Source: an uncultured Ruminococcus sp.
GTDB taxonomy: Bacteria; Bacillota; Clostridia; Oscillospirales; Ruminococcaceae
Direction of reading: 5' to 3'
Length of the DNA: 9,863 nt
Assembly: GCA_947177935.1 (NCBI GenBank)
Contig: CAMWWG010000022.1
Span: 1-9,863 of the forward strand
The translations under genes were made by a program, and so were the position numbers. The notes under the pieces are model-generated. The model saw nothing but the letters and a program-made list of their open reading frames with translations, was not told the DNA's origin and made no database searches. Below, one piece after another: positions 1 through 6,606 of this stretch. Position 1 is the first letter of the stretch, and every line of letters starts with the position of its first letter.

Positions 1-58
1 TCCAACGAGATCAACACTCGTCTAGTCGTCGGCAGCGTCAGATGTGTATTAGATTCAG
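1..58 (+). other. Illumina P5/Nextera adapter sequence (assembly contamination)
   Basis: Positions 2-17 match the end of the P5 flow-cell oligo (two mismatches, at 5 and 13). Positions 18-25 (TCGTCTAG) sit where the 8-nt i5 index belongs. Positions 26-39 (TCGTCGGCAGCGTC) are an exact Nextera read-1 overhang, and 40-58 match the Tn5 mosaic end at 16 of 19 bases, with the first 10 exact. The order P5-index-overhang-mosaic end is that of a sequencing library end, so this is not biology and the genomic sequence begins at about 59. It also means the window's left edge is probably the contig end. Confidence 0.96.
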
Positions 59-138
59 GCATATTTTCCGGTGAAATGCAAGTATGGGACATATCAGGAA
101 AAAATTTTTATTTTTTTGAATTTTTTTCGGAAAAACAC

Positions 139-167
139 TTGCTTTTTTTTCAGATTCGTACTATAAT
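139..167 (+). promoter_or_regulatory. Promoter of ackA
   Basis: A -35 box TTGCTT (139-144), a 17-nt spacer and a perfect -10 box TATAAT (162-167) form a sigma-A-type promoter. A/T tracts at about 100-136 could act as an UP element. Transcription would start near 174, giving a leader of about 100 nt before the ackA start at 275. Confidence 0.8.
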
Positions 168-191
168 TAAGACTGGACGGGAAATTATTTT

Positions 192-255
192 GTATAGAAA
201 AATCATACAAAAATAATACACCCAAGCGTATTTTTTTATTCAAAAAATTCTATAC
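192..255 (+). repeat. Nested inverted repeats in the ackA leader
   Basis: GTATAGAA (192-199) is perfectly complementary to TTCTATAC (248-255). Inside lies a second small stem, AATAC (215-219) with GTATT (228-232), followed by a run of T. Both would be in the transcribed leader of ackA. The outer right arm ends only two bases before the ribosome binding region (257-268), so folding could affect translation. The stems are short and A/T-rich, so a chance origin is possible. Confidence 0.4.
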
Positions 256-274
256 TGGAAAGGAAAAGAAATTT

Positions 275-1474
275 ATGCTGATTTTAGTAGTGAATGCCGG
301 CAGTTCTTCTCTGAAATACCAACTGCTGAACATGGATGATGAGAGTGTTCTCGCCAAGGGCAACTGCGACCGGATCGGAATTGACGGTCATGTATCACAC
401 AAGACTTCTGACGGAAGAGAATACACCGCTGACTGCGATTTCCCGACACACACAGAAGCTTTCATGAAGCTTGTGGAAGTCCTCACTACCGGAGATGCCG
501 CTGTCATTAAAGATATGAGTGAAATTGCCGCCGTCGGTCACAGAATTGTCCAGGGCGCAGAAACATTCTCTGAAACAACCCTCATCACAGATGAGATCAT
601 TGACAAAATTGATGAACTGCGGGAACTTGCGCCGGTACATAACCACGCACATGCACTCGCACTGCGTGCCTGCAAAAAAGTAATGCCGGAATCCGTTCCC
701 CAGGCGGCTGTATTTGATACGGCATTCCACCAGACAATGCCCGAAAAAGCATTCATGTATGGTCTGCCTTATGAAGATTATGAAAATCTCCATGTCAGAA
801 AATACGGTTTCCACGGAACTTCTCACAGATTCGTCTCTGCCGCTCTGGCAAAGGCAATGGGCAAAGCCCCGGAAGATCTCAAGATTGTCTCCTGTCATCT
901 CGGAAACGGTTCTTCCATTACAGCAATTGACGGGGGAAAATCCGTTGATACGACAATGGGATTCACACCGCTTGACGGCGTTCTCATGGGCACAAGAACC
1001 GGTGCGCTCGATCCGTCCGCTGTAACATTCGTGATGGAAAAACATGGATTCACACCGGCAGAAATGTCCGATTACATGAATAAAAAATCCGGATTCCTCG
1101 GTGTTTCCGGCGTTGGTTCTGATAATCGTGATGTCAGTGCTGCCGCAGAACAAGGCAACGCAAGAGCAGCGCTTTCCAAGGAAATGCTTTCCTATCAGAT
1201 CAAAAAATACATCGGCGCATTTGCCGCAGCAATGAACGGGCTGGATGCCGTGTTATTCACAGGCGGCATCGGTGAGAATGCCCCGGATGTCCGGGAAGCT
1301 GTCTGTGCGGATATGGATATTCTGGGCATTAAAATTGACACGATTGCCAATGCAGGCGTTCATGGAAAACTCTGCAAAATTTCCCAGTCAGATTCTAAAG
1401 TAGAAATCTGGGTTGTTCCGACGAACGAGGAATTATTGATTGCAAGAGACACACTTGCTTTGATTTCCAAGTAA
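275..1474 (+). CDS. ackA: Acetate kinase
   Basis: Cytoplasmic enzyme interconverting acetate + ATP and acetyl phosphate + ADP. In fermenters it is the ATP-yielding last step of acetate production, usually paired with phosphotransacetylase (pta), which is not visible here. The 399-aa length is typical of the family. The N-terminal signature VVNAGSSSLK (residues 5-14) carries Asn7. Other family sites seen are GHRIVQG (88-94, Arg90), FDTAFH with Asp148, KYGFHGTSH with His180, HLGNGSS (208-214), the GTRTGALDP segment with Arg241, GGIGEN (330-335) and TNEE (383-386) near the C-terminus. The ATG at 275 follows AAAGGA (259-264) at a spacing of 10 nt. The gene has its own promoter and terminator, so it appears monocistronic. 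The reading frame is intact. Confidence 0.98.
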   Translation: MLILVVNAGSSSLKYQLLNMDDESVLAKGNCDRIGIDGHVSHKTSDGREYTADCDFPTHTEAFMKLVEVLTTGDAAVIKDMSEIAAVGHRIVQGAETFSETTLITDEIIDKIDELRELAPVHNHAHALALRACKKVMPESVPQAAVFDTAFHQTMPEKAFMYGLPYEDYENLHVRKYGFHGTSHRFVSAALAKAMGKAPEDLKIVSCHLGNGSSITAIDGGKSVDTTMGFTPLDGVLMGTRTGALDPSAVTFVMEKHGFTPAEMSDYMNKKSGFLGVSGVGSDNRDVSAAAEQGNARAALSKEMLSYQIKKYIGAFAAAMNGLDAVLFTGGIGENAPDVREAVCADMDILGIKIDTIANAGVHGKLCKISQSDSKVEIWVVPTNEELLIARDTLALISK

Positions 1475-1519
1475 TCCAGAGAATTTCAAAAAATTCTGAA
1501 ACATTCTGTCAGAATGCAG

Positions 1520-1558
1520 AAACAGGACAGGGAGCTTGATTTTCTGTCCTGTTTTTTT
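1520..1558 (+). terminator. Rho-independent terminator of ackA
   Basis: An 11-bp perfect stem, AAACAGGACAG (1520-1530) with CTGTCCTGTTT (1544-1554), has a 13-nt loop and runs into a T tract ending at 1558. Two smaller hairpins lie between the ackA stop and this stem: AGAATTT/AAATTCT (1480-1497) and CATTCTG/CAGAATG (1502-1516). They may help protect the 3' end of the mRNA. Confidence 0.92.
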
Positions 1559-1599
1559 GTAGAAATTGAAAAAAATTAGAGTTATCAGGAGATATTTTT

Positions 1600-2367
1600 A
1601 TGATTGAAAAAACAGATCATATTTATAAAACCAAAAGTCAGAGCAATTTTGAAACAAATACCAATATCACCATCACGCATAGAATTCCGGAAAGTTCTGA
1701 AAACGATAAATCCGTGAACGCATTCATCCTGGATCTTGATGGAACACTGTTCGATTCCATGGGCACATGGCAGGAGATTGACCGCCAATTCTTTAAAGAA
1801 CAGGGCATGAAACTCCCAGGAAATGTCGCCAATCAAATTAACAAGATGTCCATTGCGGAGTGGGCAGAATTCTTCACAACAGAATACCATATTTCTTTGT
1901 CTCCCAAGCAGATTATTTACCGGATTGAGGAAATTGCCTGCGATTATTACAATACAAAGGTCAATCCCAAACCGCATATGATGGAATTCCTGAATTTCCT
2001 GGATCGGTGCGGCATCCCCTATGGGATTGCCACTGCTGGTTATGTCAGTGCTGCCAATACGATTCTCAACCGGTATGGACTTCGGGAACGTGTGAAATTT
2101 ATTCTCACGGGTGAAGACGTTCCGAGCTGCAAGAAAACGCCCGAAATCTACCTGAAAGGATGCAAAATTCTGGGGAGCAGTCCGGAAACCACCTGCGTTG
2201 TGGAAGATTCCCTGCACTGCATTCAATCAGCGAAAAAGGGCGGTTTTCTCACGGTTGCTGTGCGTGATCCCTACACATCCGTCTGGGACTGGCAGGAAAT
2301 GCAGAAAATCAGTGATTTTTCCGTCAAGGATCTAAGTGAAATTATCAATCATTTCAGCAGAGCATAG
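1600..2367 (+). CDS. HAD-superfamily hydrolase (phosphatase or beta-phosphoglucomutase-like)
   Basis: A 255-aa soluble HAD enzyme that transfers phosphoryl groups through an aspartyl intermediate. Motif I is ILDLDGTLFDS, with nucleophile Asp45 and acid/base Asp47. The helical cap follows (about 58-125). Motif II is GIATAGY (Thr145), motif III is CKKTPEIYL (probably Lys178), and motif IV is CVVEDS (Glu202, Asp203) followed by the typical QSAKKGG. This layout fits the subgroup with a C1 helical cap, which includes phosphoglycolate phosphatases and beta-phosphoglucomutases; the substrate cannot be read from sequence. About 40 polar residues precede motif I, whereas these enzymes normally begin only a few residues before it. 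The ATG at 1600 follows AGGAG (1587-1591) at 8 nt, so the longer start is supported. There is no obvious functional link to ackA, from which a terminator separates it. Confidence 0.9.
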   Translation: MIEKTDHIYKTKSQSNFETNTNITITHRIPESSENDKSVNAFILDLDGTLFDSMGTWQEIDRQFFKEQGMKLPGNVANQINKMSIAEWAEFFTTEYHISLSPKQIIYRIEEIACDYYNTKVNPKPHMMEFLNFLDRCGIPYGIATAGYVSAANTILNRYGLRERVKFILTGEDVPSCKKTPEIYLKGCKILGSSPETTCVVEDSLHCIQSAKKGGFLTVAVRDPYTSVWDWQEMQKISDFSVKDLSEIINHFSRA

Positions 2368-2369
2368 CG

Positions 2370-2396
2370 AAAGCTCCGGCACAGACCGGAGCTTTT
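2370..2396 (+). terminator. Rho-independent terminator after the HAD hydrolase
   Basis: A 10-bp perfect stem, AAAGCTCCGG (2370-2379) with CCGGAGCTTT (2386-2395), has a 6-nt loop and a short T run. It begins three bases after the stop codon. Confidence 0.88.
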
Positions 2397-2435
2397 CATT
2401 TTAAATGTTACATGCAAGAAAATACTATAAATAGC

Positions 2436-2472
2436 AAAAATATGTTATACAGAATGAAAAAAAATATGTTAT
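2436..2472 (+). repeat. Direct repeat upstream of the GH5 gene
   Basis: The 13-mer AAAAATATGTTAT occurs at 2436-2448 and again at 2460-2472, 24 bp apart, in the AT-rich 144-nt gap before the GH5 gene. The second copy overlaps a -10-like TATGAT (2470-2475), but I find no good -35 at the right distance. It could be a pair of regulator binding sites or simply AT-rich redundancy. Confidence 0.4.
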
Positions 2473-2511
2473 GATAATAAAAATAAAAACTAAATAAAGG
2501 AGTTGATCATT

Positions 2512-3453
2512 ATGCTGAATTTAGAACAACGAGGATTTTATAAAGGCGTGAATCTTGGGGGCTGGTTTTCACAGTGTGATTATAACCCTGAAAAAATGGA
2601 TCGTTTTATTACAGAACAGGATTTTAAAATGATTTCTACATGGGGTGTTGACCATGTCAGAATCCCTGTTGATTATAATATTCTGGATCTTGATGACGGA
2701 TTGCTGAGAATTGACAAAGCAATTGCCATGTGTAAAGCCTATGGTCTGCATACTGTGCTGGATTTGCATAAAACAATAGGATTTTCTTTTGATAATTATG
2801 CAGAACACGAAGAAGGCTTTTTTGAAAATAAAATTTATCAAGAGCATTTTTATAACATATGGGAATGTTTTGCCGAACGATATGGGCAGGATTCTCAACA
2901 AGTTGCATTTGAATTATTAAACGAAGTAACAGAAAAATGCTATCTTCCTGCCTGGAATAAAATTGCGAATACATGTATTCAGAGAATCAGAAAATTTGCA
3001 CCGGATGTATTAATTTTAGTTGGCAGTTATGAGAATAACAGCCCTGAAACTGTGAAATATTTAAATCCGCCTTATGACCAGCATGTTATTTATAATATGC
3101 ACTGTTATGAACCTTTAAAATTTACACATCAAGGCGCATACTGGACTGATAAAATTAATCCGGATGAAAGATTTCGTTTTTCTGAAAGCAATATTACAGA
3201 AAATTATTTTGAACAGCTTTTTGCTTCTGCGATTGCCAAAGCACAGGAAAATCATACCGTATTATATTGCGGTGAATACGGCATGATTGACAGAGCAGAA
3301 CCCGAAGATATACTAAAATGGTTTCAAGTCATTCACAAGGTATTTGAAACATACAAAATCGGGCGCTGTGCGTGGAATTATAAAGAATTGGATTTTGGTC
3401 TTTCCAATCCCAGATTAAATGGCATCCGTGAAGAACTCTTAAAAAATTTATAA
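2512..3453 (+). CDS. GH5-like glycoside hydrolase, cytoplasmic (cellulase/beta-glucanase family)
   Basis: A 313-aa retaining glycosidase of the clan A (beta/alpha)8 type, most like family GH5. Seen in order: KGVNLGGWF near the N-terminus, VDHVRIPVDY (Arg50), LDLHK (His86), FELLNE with acid/base Glu138, YNMHCYEP (His197, Tyr199), YCGEYG with nucleophile Glu255, and CAWNYKE (Trp288). Known GH5 members cleave beta-linked glucans or mannans; the exact substrate is not deducible. No signal peptide or membrane segment is present, and an in-frame TAA lies at 2491, so no longer form exists. It should act inside the cell, perhaps on imported oligosaccharides (inference). A TTG at 2503 abuts the RBS AAAGGAG (2496-2502) and is too close; the ATG at 2512 has 9-nt spacing and is preferred. 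Sampled 60-bp lines average about 35% GC, against about 50% in ackA, which suggests separate ancestry. Confidence 0.88.
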   Translation: MLNLEQRGFYKGVNLGGWFSQCDYNPEKMDRFITEQDFKMISTWGVDHVRIPVDYNILDLDDGLLRIDKAIAMCKAYGLHTVLDLHKTIGFSFDNYAEHEEGFFENKIYQEHFYNIWECFAERYGQDSQQVAFELLNEVTEKCYLPAWNKIANTCIQRIRKFAPDVLILVGSYENNSPETVKYLNPPYDQHVIYNMHCYEPLKFTHQGAYWTDKINPDERFRFSESNITENYFEQLFASAIAKAQENHTVLYCGEYGMIDRAEPEDILKWFQVIHKVFETYKIGRCAWNYKELDFGLSNPRLNGIREELLKNL

Positions 3454-3460
3454 AATTTAT

Positions 3461-3482
3461 CCCCCGTCTCTACAGACGGGGG
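3461..3482. terminator. Shared hairpin between convergent genes
   Basis: A 9-bp perfect GC-rich stem, CCCCCGTCT (3461-3469) with AGACGGGGG (3474-3482), has a 4-nt loop and lies in the 35-nt gap between the two convergent stop codons. The flanking T runs are weak on the plus strand and interrupted on the minus strand (ATAAATTTTATAAATTTTTT). It probably ends transcription in both directions, but it is not a textbook terminator. Confidence 0.7.
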
Positions 3483-3488
3483 AAAATG

Positions 3489-3962
3489 TCACTCCAGAAT
3501 CCGTTCCGGTATGGCACGGATGGTGATTGCCGGAAGCTGATAATGCAGAACATAGTCCGGCGGATCGGCAACCAGATCCCGTTGCAGAGATGCTCCCCAT
3601 TTTTCGCTTGCAAGAAATTTTGTATTTTTTTCTTTATTCTGATACGCATAGGCACACAGATCAAGCAATAATTCTCCGGCTTCTTCCGTGAATTCTTTTT
3701 TGATTTTCCAACATGCAACAATCCCTGAAACATAGTTATCCACAGCAAGAACCGCTTCGACCTGTTTCCCGGATGGCAGAATGCCACGTATCACAAACAA
3801 AAAATTAAGCAGATCCTGGTAATGACAATAACGATCCAGATAAAAAAACACAACATCCACAAGTGATTCTCCCTGTGTGAGTCTGTTGCGCAGGGGCGTT
3901 GTATCAATAAATTTTCCGTATCCTTTCAGAACGATTTCCTGCAGATATTCCTGTTCTGACAT
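3489..3962 (-). CDS. Hypothetical protein, 157 aa
   Basis: I do not recognise this protein. It has no signal peptide or convincing membrane helix. Two stretches are moderately hydrophobic (about 34-42, SLVDVVFFYL, and 50-60, DLLNFLFVIRG), followed by a charged helix-like part (about 87-118) and a short C-terminal tail (YQLPAITIRAIPERILE). The acidic/hydrophobic alternation suggests a small, mainly helical cytoplasmic protein. An upstream in-frame TTG at 3971 touches the RBS, so the ATG at 3962 is preferred: AAAGGAG lies at 3972-3978 with a 9-nt spacer. A terminator-like hairpin separates it from the gene at 4048, and I find no clear promoter of its own in the gap, so it may depend on read-through. 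The coding frame is intact and the RBS strong, so the gene itself is likely real. Confidence 0.8.
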   Translation of the reverse strand: MSEQEYLQEIVLKGYGKFIDTTPLRNRLTQGESLVDVVFFYLDRYCHYQDLLNFLFVIRGILPSGKQVEAVLAVDNYVSGIVACWKIKKEFTEEAGELLLDLCAYAYQNKEKNTKFLASEKWGASLQRDLVADPPDYVLHYQLPAITIRAIPERILE

Positions 3963-3981
3963 AGCAGACAACTCCTTTCAT

Positions 3982-4035
3982 AAAAAAACACAGAATCCGC
4001 AGAAACTGTACTGAAACGTACAGTTTCCACGGATT
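3982..4035 (-). terminator. Long hairpin terminator after the membrane-protein gene
   Basis: AATCCG (3994-3999) pairs with CGGATT (4030-4035), and GAAACTGTAC (4002-4011) with GTACAGTTTC (4018-4027): 16 bp in all, with a 2x2 internal loop and a 6-nt apical loop. On the minus strand a seven-T run (3982-3988) follows five bases after the stem; on the plus strand T's follow directly. It lies 12 bases beyond the stop of the gene at 4048 and just before the RBS of the next gene, so it may act as a partial terminator between them. Confidence 0.75.
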
Positions 4036-4047
4036 TTTTAATATTTC

Positions 4048-5151
4048 TCACGAATTTCCGTATTTGTTATACATCCGGATATTGTCGCTTGTAATCAGAA
4101 TGACAAATCCCACAATACATGCAAGAATAGAAACCGCATAGAGAATCCCATTGACAGCGCCATTGCCCTCGGTCTGCATCAGCAGCGGAATTCCAGGGAA
4201 TAACATCATCACAAACCCTACAAAATCCAGGAATTTGCAGAGTCCCTTAAATGCCGGAACGGGTGCAATCAACAGGAGAGAACCAATGCCGATGCCTGCG
4301 CCGACATATCCGGCAACGGATTTCATTTTCTGCGCAAATCCCCCGGCTTCTTCCATCTTGTTGCCGAGTCCGAACATGTCCGAAAAAAACAGACAGAATG
4401 CCACTGCGCCGACAATCCCGACAATCGTCAGAAGAATCAACTGCTTGAATCCTTTCTTTGCCTGTTCCCGTTCACGCTCCTCCCGGAGCTGTGCCATCAG
4501 CCGACGGCTTTCCTGTTTCTGTTCTTCGGTCATTTCCATGGGCGGCGGTGTGTATTTCTTCGGTTTCTGTGCCTCCGCCCTGGCACGTTCCAGATCCTCA
4601 TCCTTGAATTTCGGAACGTATTCTTCCTGAACAGGCGCCTCCTCCAGCATAACTTCCTGCTGGACAGGCGTTTCCTGCTCCGCTTTCGGACGCATTTCAT
4701 TGGGAATGATCGGCGCAGGAATGCCGAGGGCATCCGCCCGCATTTTCACAACCTGCATCTGTTTTTCAGGCGTAAGCGTGACAAATGCTTTTCTGAGATT
4801 TTCATCAAACTGGAGTTTTTTGCAGAATTCCGCAGCAGCGTCATACGCATTATCAGAATTGTCAGCACCGCCGAGCAAATCCGCCGCAGATGCTGCCTGT
4901 TCCAGGACGGACGCATCCGGATGAACGGCTGCTGACGGCTGATTTTGCCAGTTCTGCGCCGGATCATCAAGGACAACCTGTTCAGCAAGCACCGGCGCAC
5001 CTCTTTTTTGTTCATTTCCATCCCAGACTTCCGGGGTATCACCGAGCAGACCCATCAAGTCAGACGCATCAATTTTGGGAGCACCCCTTTTCTGTTCGTT
5101 CCCAGTCCAGACTTCCGGCGTTTCGCCCAGCAGGTCATTGAGATCCGGCAT
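4048..5151 (-). CDS. Membrane protein with N-terminal tandem repeat, unknown function
   Basis: A 367-aa protein I cannot assign to a named family. Residues 3-25 and 31-53 are near-identical copies of a motif, DLxxLLGxTPEVWxGNEQKRGAP, with a 28-residue period; a third, partial DLLGG occurs at 91-95. A compact segment follows (about 102-145, AAAEFCKKLQFDENLRKAFVTLTPEKQMQVVKM in part). Then come an acidic, proline-rich linker (about 150-185), a highly charged helix likely to form a coiled coil (about 183-233), and four probable membrane helices (about 237-256, 279-298, 306-325, 334-354). With no signal peptide, the repeat-bearing N-terminus is probably cytoplasmic. The ATG at 5151 follows GAGGTGA closely. 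The gene starts 45 nt after purA with no GC-rich terminator between, so co-transcription with purA is likely. Role unknown; an N-terminal docking or scaffold function is speculation. Confidence 0.88.
   Translation of the reverse strand: MPDLNDLLGETPEVWTGNEQKRGAPKIDASDLMGLLGDTPEVWDGNEQKRGAPVLAEQVVLDDPAQNWQNQPSAAVHPDASVLEQAASAADLLGGADNSDNAYDAAAEFCKKLQFDENLRKAFVTLTPEKQMQVVKMRADALGIPAPIIPNEMRPKAEQETPVQQEVMLEEAPVQEEYVPKFKDEDLERARAEAQKPKKYTPPPMEMTEEQKQESRRLMAQLREEREREQAKKGFKQLILLTIVGIVGAVAFCLFFSDMFGLGNKMEEAGGFAQKMKSVAGYVGAGIGIGSLLLIAPVPAFKGLCKFLDFVGFVMMLFPGIPLLMQTEGNGAVNGILYAVSILACIVGFVILITSDNIRMYNKYGNS
4993..5145 (-). repeat. Tandem coding repeat (2 x 23 codons, 28-codon period)
   Basis: Codons 3-25 (5077-5145) and 31-53 (4993-5061) encode almost the same peptide. 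TPEVW and GNEQKRGAP are identical in both copies, with changes only at Asn5/Met33, Asp6/Gly34, Glu10/Asp38 and Thr16/Asp44. The DNA copies differ at many silent positions (GGTGCTCCC against GGTGCGCCG for GAP), so the duplication is not recent and the peptide has been kept by selection. Confidence 0.9.
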
Positions 5152-5180
5152 GAAATCACCTCAATATATTTAATATTTAA

Positions 5181-5197
5181 ATTTTAATTATTAAAAT
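5181..5197. repeat. A/T-only inverted repeat at the purA stop
   Basis: ATTTTAAT-T-ATTAAAAT is a perfect inverted repeat with a one-base centre, and its last base falls in the purA stop codon. It lies in a 38-nt stretch of pure A/T (5163-5200). It is too weak to be a standard terminator. Confidence 0.5.
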
Positions 5198-6471
5198 TAT
5201 CTCTCGATCATCTGATCCCGGTCAGGACCAACGCCGACCATGCAGACTTTGCATTCACATAATTCTTCCAGTCTCCGAATGTATTCCTGACATGTCTCCG
5301 GCAATTCCTCAAAACTTCTGCATCCTGTAATATCCTCATCAAAACCAGGGAATTCTTCATAGACCGGCTGACACTCGGCGAGTTCTTCCAGACTGGACGG
5401 GAAGTCCCGGAGAATTGTCCCATCTGGCTTGCTATAAGCCGTGCAGATTTTCAGATTCCCGATATTGCTCAGTGTGTCCAGCTTATTAATTGCCAGACCA
5501 TCCAGACCGTTCACACGCACGGAATGCCGTACAATCACGGCGTCAAACCAGCCTGTTCTTCTGGGTCTGCCGGTTGTTGTTCCGAATTCGCCGCCACGAT
5601 TCCGGATCAGTTCGCCTGTTTCATCTTCCAGTTCTGTCGGAAATGGTCCTTTGCCGACTCTGGTTGTGTAAGCCTTTGCAACGCCGATGATATTCTCAAT
5701 CATTTTAGGACCAACACCCGTGCCAACCGTGACACCGCCGGACAGCGGATGAGAACTCGTTACAAACGGATATGTACCAAAATCAATATCTAAAAGCGTT
5801 GCCTGTGCGCCCTCAAACAGGATTGTCTTACCTGCTTTATAAGCTTCATAAGTCAGGACGGAAACATCTGCCACATAGGGTTTCAGACGCTCGCCGTAAG
5901 CCGTGTATTCCGCAATCACAGCATCCAAGTCATGTGCTTGCCCGCCGTAAACAGCCGTGATGATCTTGTTCTTGAGATTTCCGGTTGCACGAGCTTTTTC
6001 GGCAAATACTGCGGGATTCACCAGATCACAGATCCGGATGCCGCAGCGTTCATACTTATCCATGTAAGCAGGACCAATCCCCCGTTTGGTTGTACCAATA
6101 TCATTTCCGCCACGGAACGCTTCGGACAGACCATCCAGCGTGATATGCCAGGGCATGACAACATGGGCACGGGGATCAATTTTTAAATTCTTAGTAGAAA
6201 TGCCCCGGCGTTCCATTTCGTCCAATTCTCCGATGAAGTCCCGGGGATCAAGTACAACGCCTGCGCCGATCAAGCACTGTGTCTCCGGGTAGAGAATGCC
6301 GGAAGGGACGAGATGCAGTTTGTAAGTTTCGCCGTTGCTGACAACGGTATGCCCTGCATTGTTGCCGCCCTGGGAGCGGACAACGACCTGCGCACGGGAA
6401 GCGAGGATATCAATGACCTTGCCTTTGCCCTCGTCGCCCCACTGCGTTCCGATTACGATATTAGCAGACAT
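5197..6471 (-). CDS. purA: Adenylosuccinate synthetase
   Basis: Cytoplasmic enzyme joining IMP and aspartate with GTP hydrolysis to give adenylosuccinate, the first committed step to AMP. Its 424 aa is normal for the family. The N-terminal signature GTQWGDEGKGK (8-18) carries catalytic Asp13, and GGNNAGHT (35-42) carries His41. Further family blocks are TTKRGIGPAY, FEGAQATLLDIDFGTYPFVTSS, the GTP/aspartate-binding TTTGRPRR, and KLDTL near the C-terminus. The frame is open upstream to 6528, but the ATG at 6471 is the right start: it gives MSANIVIGTQWG, the usual N-terminus, and AGGAG (6480-6484) lies 8 nt before it. It has its own strong promoter and is followed 45 nt later by the membrane-protein gene, probably in the same transcript. 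All key residues are present. Confidence 0.98.
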   Translation of the reverse strand: MSANIVIGTQWGDEGKGKVIDILASRAQVVVRSQGGNNAGHTVVSNGETYKLHLVPSGILYPETQCLIGAGVVLDPRDFIGELDEMERRGISTKNLKIDPRAHVVMPWHITLDGLSEAFRGGNDIGTTKRGIGPAYMDKYERCGIRICDLVNPAVFAEKARATGNLKNKIITAVYGGQAHDLDAVIAEYTAYGERLKPYVADVSVLTYEAYKAGKTILFEGAQATLLDIDFGTYPFVTSSHPLSGGVTVGTGVGPKMIENIIGVAKAYTTRVGKGPFPTELEDETGELIRNRGGEFGTTTGRPRRTGWFDAVIVRHSVRVNGLDGLAINKLDTLSNIGNLKICTAYSKPDGTILRDFPSSLEELAECQPVYEEFPGFDEDITGCRSFEELPETCQEYIRRLEELCECKVCMVGVGPDRDQMIER

Positions 6472-6536
6472 GAAAAAGACTCCTTTTAATTTAATAATTT
6501 TTAAAAATTTGAAAACAAAAAAACACATACAAGCTT

Positions 6537-6565
6537 ATTATACCAGAATTTGAATCTGATTGCAA
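6537..6565 (-). promoter_or_regulatory. Strong promoter of purA
   Basis: On the minus strand, -35 TTGCAA (6560-6565), a 17-nt spacer and a perfect -10 TATAAT (6537-6542) preceded by TGG form an extended -10 promoter. The start would be near 6530, giving a leader of about 60 nt. That leader includes the A/T palindrome AATTTTTAAAAATT (6496-6509). I see no purine riboswitch or PurR-type box in so short a leader. Confidence 0.88.
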
Positions 6566-6590
6566 GTAGTTTTAGAAAATTTTTCAATAT

Positions 6591-6606
6591 ATTTTAATAT
6601 TAAAAT
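6591..6606. repeat. A/T-only palindrome at the end of the small membrane-protein gene
   Basis: ATTTTAATATTAAAAT is a perfect 16-bp palindrome that directly abuts the stop codon at 6607. It is nearly the same word as the repeat at the purA stop (5181-5197). It lies in a 29-nt A/T-only run. Confidence 0.5.

Noticed and set aside
395..1153. 252-codon open frame antisense to ackA
   Set aside because: It lies wholly within the intact, fully recognisable ackA gene, has no RBS, and its cysteine/histidine-rich translation looks like an antisense shadow.
1585..2226. 213-codon open frame antisense to the HAD gene
   Set aside because: It covers the HAD motifs on the other strand and would start inside that gene without an RBS; it is a codon-bias shadow.
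2503..2511. TTG start for the GH5 gene
   Set aside because: It touches the ribosome binding site directly; the ATG at 2512 has proper spacing and begins the usual GH5 N-terminus.
3486..3671. 61-codon plus-strand frame after the GH5 gene
   Set aside because: It starts at the shared hairpin with no RBS and runs antisense to the better-supported 157-aa gene.
4151..4630. 159-codon plus-strand frame opposite the membrane-protein gene
   Set aside because: Serine/proline/arginine-rich shadow of a well-supported gene on the other strand.
6472..6536. Purine riboswitch or PurR box in the purA leader
   Set aside because: The leader is about 60 nt, almost all A/T, and lacks the conserved riboswitch core.
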